Shown piece after piece: positions 63,751-64,000 of a stretch of 64,000 bases of DNA. The stretch is from Algoriphagus alkaliphilus (GTDB taxonomy: Bacteria > Bacteroidota > Bacteroidia > Cytophagales > Cyclobacteriaceae), in NCBI RefSeq assembly GCF_900103735.1, contig NZ_FMXE01000029.1, forward strand, positions 1-64,000, written 5' to 3'. The position numbers were made by a program, and so were the translations under genes. Position 1 is the stretch's first letter, and every line of letters starts with the position of its first letter. The notes below the pieces were generated by a model, which ran no database searches, was not told the origin of the DNA, and was given only the letters and a program-made list of their open reading frames with translations.

Positions 63751-64000
63751 ATAGCATTTCATCAAAAAAGTTTAAGAATAATTCAAAATTCAGGTGATTT
63801 ATTGATCTATTGTCAATGCTGTCCTAAACAATCTTAGGGATTGTTGAAGTTATGGGTTTTTCTTTTGTTGAGACTATTTTTTGTAGAAATCTGGAAACAG
63901 AACCCCCTGTAGGCTTTTTGCAGGTGGTTTTTCATGGTTTTCAAAGGGTTTGTCGAGCCATTTTTGGAGTTCAATTTTGACAAAGATATTCAGTCGGATA
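63751..64000. other. Right-edge intergenic stretch
   Basis: No gene seen. Minor structure: AACAATC/GATTGTT hairpin at about 63828-63846 and ACCCCCTG/CAGGTGGT (63902-63909 with 63921-63928, one mismatch) followed by T4, a weak terminator candidate on the plus strand. Confidence 0.5.

Overview
The window is chromosomal DNA of a Bacteroidota bacterium, most likely order Cytophagales and plausibly close to Algoriphagus/Cyclobacteriaceae. This is inferred from gene content: TonB-dependent receptor plus DUF4249 lipoprotein, BatA/DUF4175/DUF4159 cluster, exported Gfo/Idh and DUF1080 proteins, split MetH. Promoter-like TTG/TAnnTTTG motifs and scarce Shine-Dalgarno sequences agree. No tRNA, rRNA, CRISPR array, prophage or complete insertion sequence was seen.

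Layout. 1-2432: 5' part of a very large secreted protein with 85-residue MBG repeats, running off the left edge. 3.2-8.6 kb: small hypothetical and lipoproteins, a TerC-family membrane protein, a small HEYGH metalloprotease-like protein and a GH30 lipoprotein glycosidase. 9.0-16.4 kb: a tightly overlapping minus-strand operon DUF4159 > MoxR ATPase > DUF58 > BatA-like > DUF4175 > membrane protein. 16.6-19.6 kb: TldD and PmbA/TldE. 20.5-29.3 kb: small envelope proteins, an exported amidohydrolase, an exported Gfo/Idh oxidoreductase with a DUF1080 protein, and an M14 carboxypeptidase. 29.5-33.4 kb: BlaI repressor, BlaR1-like M56 sensor fused to a TonB C-terminal domain, and three further exported TonB-C proteins in tandem. 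33.6-36.1 kb: arsenic operon (ArsR, DUF6428, LMW-PTP-type arsenate reductase, ACR3) with two matching operator-like palindromes. 36.4-39.8 kb: TonB-dependent receptor with DUF4249. 39.9-42.1 kb: BatB/BatC-type VWA and TPR genes.

42.4-54.4 kb is mostly housekeeping on the plus strand: thiolase, SAICAR synthase, STAS protein, RNase Z, queuosine-precursor transporter, a MazF-type toxin-antitoxin pair, a DEAD-box helicase with a good Bacteroidota promoter, RsmE, a MerR regulator and DprA, interrupted by ApbE on the minus strand. 54.4-56.4 kb holds a frameshifted Uma2 gene, a propeller lipoprotein and a frameshifted Cys-containing secreted peptide. 56.4-57.8 kb: PepSY protein and HMG-CoA lyase. 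58.9-63.75 kb: a methionine operon with promoter, SAM-I riboswitch, homocysteine-binding half of MetH, the remaining MetH domains, MetF and a terminator.

Striking features are the SAM-I riboswitch whose P1 5' strand has a second perfect 10-base complement just before the coding region, the BlaI/BlaR1-TonB-C cluster, the Cys-tailed arsenic operon with duplicated operators, the His-rich duplicated insert in DUF4175, and several families of short dispersed intergenic repeats, one of which supplies the putative start codon of a gene.
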